Below, in pieces: positions 4,890 to 5,876 of a stretch of DNA of 5,876 nt. Each line of letters begins with the position of its first letter. Position 1 is the first letter of the stretch. The notes under the pieces are model-generated. The model worked only from the letters and a program-made list of their open reading frames with translations. It searched no databases and was not told where the DNA came from. Position numbers and translations under genes: made by a program. Origin of the DNA: Planctomycetota bacterium (GTDB lineage Bacteria; Planctomycetota; Brocadiia; JAJRTI01); NCBI GenBank assembly GCA_024278415.1, contig JAJRTI010000651.1, forward strand, positions 1 through 5,876. The letters run 5' to 3'.

Positions 4890-4917
4890 CCCCCGAAGCC
4901 TGGCGGCTTCGGCTACC
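4890..4917 (-). repeat. REP hairpin (GGTAGCCG family, copy 3)
   Basis: On the - strand GTAG (4916-4913) is followed by the stem CCGAAGCC (4912-4905), loop GCCA (4904-4901) and a fully paired return arm (4900-4893). Against copies 1 and 2 the constant parts GGTAGCCG, CGCCAG and CGGG are kept, while the variable stem has changed on both sides. The TAG of its GTAG is the stop codon of the isomerase-like gene. Confidence 0.86.
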
Positions 4918-5704
4918 CCGCCATGAGCCGCCGCCATTGCGCGAGGCTCTCGATCGCGTGGGGCCTGCTCTGTTCGGGCGTGCTGCCGTGGAAGGACGGA
5001 GCGATTTCGATCGTGGACACGCCGTCGAAGCCCGCGGCGCGCAAGCCACTGGCCATAGCATCGAAGGGCGCGTCCCCGAACCCGATGTGGCCGTGGCTGT
5101 CCGCGTCGCCCGTGTTGTCGTGTACGTGCGCTTCGAGGATGGGAAGGGGAATCGCGGCGATGTATTCCTCTGGGGTCAGGCGCTGAAAGTACGGTTCCTT
5201 CGTCCGGCGCAGGTGCAGATGGCCGAGGTCGATGAGCATGCCGTAGCGCGGGCAGTCGAGCAAAGCCGCGGGGATCGCGTCCGCGTAGAAGTCCAGGGCG
5301 CATTGGCCCAGAGGGAAATCCTCCACGCCCAAGCCGATGTCGCTGCCTCGGGTCGCTTGCTCCAGTTCGCACAGCGTCGCCCCCATGCGGTCCCAGTCGT
5401 AGAGGCGCCCCTGCGGCAACACGGCCATCGCGGCGTCAAAGGTCACCGCGCGGACCGCGCCCAACGACTCGACGGTGTCCAGAATCTCCGGGACCGGCGC
5501 GTTGAAGCTGCAATGGATCGTCGCGATCATGCCCCGCTCGCGCAGACAGGCGCCCGTCTCACGCCATTCGCCTTCGTCCACTTTGCCGAACTGGCCAGAG
5601 GAGAAGGACGCCGCGTCGAAGCCAGCCTCCGCGGCCCAGGCCACCAGTGCGGGGAGTGACACGCCCGGCTCGGCGAAGTTCCAGATGGCGATACCGTAGT
5701 GCAT
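4913..5704 (-). CDS. Sugar phosphate isomerase/epimerase-like TIM-barrel protein
   Basis: This encodes a 263-residue cytoplasmic protein of the xylose-isomerase-like TIM-barrel superfamily (AP-endonuclease-2 fold). These enzymes isomerise, epimerise or cleave sugars or inositols with a divalent metal. Barrel strands and metal ligands are in order: HYGIAIWNF (2-10), MIATIHCSF (59-67), GLGVEDFP (124-131; E128), MLIDLGHLH (156-164; D159, H162), LEAHVHDNTGD (190-200; H193, H195), DSHGHIGFGD (202-211; H204, H206) and VSTIEIAP (229-236; E232). This is the E-D-H-E pattern of the family, so it should bind metal. The substrate is unknown. The ATG at 5704 starts the first barrel strand. The longer frame from 5788 would translate repeat sequence and has no homology. 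The Shine-Dalgarno is weak (CGGAA, 6 nt away). Its stop TAG is part of a REP hairpin, and it converges with the M50-like gene. Confidence 0.85.
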   Translation of the reverse strand: MHYGIAIWNFAEPGVSLPALVAWAAEAGFDAASFSSGQFGKVDEGEWRETGACLRERGMIATIHCSFNAPVPEILDTVESLGAVRAVTFDAAMAVLPQGRLYDWDRMGATLCELEQATRGSDIGLGVEDFPLGQCALDFYADAIPAALLDCPRYGMLIDLGHLHLRRTKEPYFQRLTPEEYIAAIPLPILEAHVHDNTGDADSHGHIGFGDAPFDAMASGLRAAGFDGVSTIEIAPSFHGSTPEQSRPHAIESLAQWRRLMAG

Positions 5705-5744
5705 TGATTGTTCCGTTATGTGAAGGGTTGCCGCGGCCGCGCTT

Positions 5745-5765
5745 GTAGTAGGCCCGTGAGGGCCT
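5745..5765 (+). repeat. REP-like hairpin with GTAG foot and GTGA loop (first copy)
   Basis: GTAG (5745-5748), then one T, then a 6-bp stem AGGCCC/GGGCCT (5750-5755 with 5760-5765) around the loop GTGA. It is part of the 51-bp direct repeat; an identical copy lies at 5834-5854. Confidence 0.78.
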
Positions 5766-5799
5766 TCTGTTCGGTGGGTGATGGCCATCGAGGGCGGAG

Positions 5800-5822
5800 G
5801 GCGCCCTGACGGTCGCCACTAC
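5800..5822 (-). repeat. REP-like hairpin with GTAG foot and GTCA loop, inverted relative to its neighbours
   Basis: On the - strand GTAG (5822-5819), one T, then stem GGCGACC (5817-5811), loop GTCA (5810-5807) and GGGCGCC (5806-5800), paired at 6 of 7 positions. It lies in the 38-bp spacer between the two 51-bp repeats. Confidence 0.65.
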
Positions 5823-5833
5823 GAGCCGCGCTT

Positions 5834-5854
5834 GTAGTAGGCCCGTGAGGGCCT
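5834..5854 (+). repeat. REP-like hairpin with GTAG foot and GTGA loop (second copy)
   Basis: This is an exact copy of the hairpin at 5745-5765, displaced by 89 bp within the second 51-bp repeat. The identity of the whole unit suggests recent local duplication. Confidence 0.78.
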
Positions 5855-5876
5855 TCTGTTCGGTGGGTGATGGCCG

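Larger units (their letters stand above)
5736..5876. repeat. Perfect 51-bp direct repeat, period 89 bp, continuing to the window edge
   Basis: Bases 5736-5786 and 5825-5875 are identical over 51 bp, separated by 38 bp. The second copy ends one base before the window edge, so the array may continue. The repeat begins GCCGCGCTTGTAGTAGG and ends GGGTGATGGCC. Each copy has a GTAG-footed hairpin on +, and the spacer has one on -, so orientations alternate as in BIME-type REP clusters. The segment lies upstream of the isomerase-like gene; 5705-5735 shows no convincing promoter. Confidence 0.9.

Noticed and set aside
4841..4917. Classical intrinsic terminator pair
   Set aside because: The hairpins are strong but neither is followed by a T-run. 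Termination is possible but not shown, so they are listed as repeats.
5705..5788. N-terminal extension of the isomerase-like protein
   Set aside because: The added 28 residues overlap the 51-bp repeat and show no fold. The barrel begins at MHYGIAIWNF.
5736..5876. CRISPR array (repeat 51 bp, spacer 38 bp)
   Set aside because: Only two repeats are visible, the repeat is longer than usual, the spacer itself holds a related inverted hairpin, and no cas gene is near. A REP/BIME cluster explains it better.

Overview
The window is high-GC bacterial chromosome carrying six protein genes, the first cut by the left edge. No rRNA, tRNA, integrase or transposase gene is visible. The phylum cannot be fixed from the sequence. 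The dense intergenic palindromes and the gene mix suggest an uncultured, high-GC environmental bacterium, perhaps of the PVC/Hydrogenedentota kind, but that is a weak guess.

Layout from left to right. Bases 2-274 are the C-terminal end of a peptidase-U32-family protein (+). A long imperfect palindrome (288-387) separates it from a second U32/UbiV-like protein with six cysteines (402-1187, +). Bases 1188-1600 hold no gene but a nested, nearly symmetrical palindrome island. Next is pdxB, erythronate-4-phosphate dehydrogenase of vitamin B6 synthesis (1601-2746, +). An aldo/keto reductase (2849-3817, -) converges on pdxB and diverges from a membrane protein of the M50-like metalloprotease type (4015-4845, +) whose HExxH motif reads HRLSH. 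That gene converges on a sugar-phosphate isomerase/epimerase-like TIM barrel (4913-5704, -). The right end (5736-5876) is a repeat array with a perfect 51-bp direct repeat.

The genes do not form one pathway. The two U32 proteins probably work together, by analogy with UbiU/UbiV. PdxB is a stand-alone B6 gene. The reductase and the isomerase are generic carbohydrate or carbonyl enzymes.

The most striking content is between the genes. Seven hairpins carry GTAG at the 5' foot, which is the hallmark of REP sequences moved by RAYT (TnpA-REP) transposases. Three share the frame GGTAGCCG(4 nt)CGCCAG(4 nt)CGG, with different stems that all remain fully base-paired. In all seven the apical loop read on the GTAG strand is G-N-A or G-N-N-A closed by C-G. 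Two of them lie head to head between convergent genes as a REPIN-like doublet, and their GTAG supplies the TAG stop codon of both genes. The window is therefore best read as ordinary metabolic genes embedded in a heavily REP-colonised chromosome, with the mobilising RAYT predicted elsewhere.
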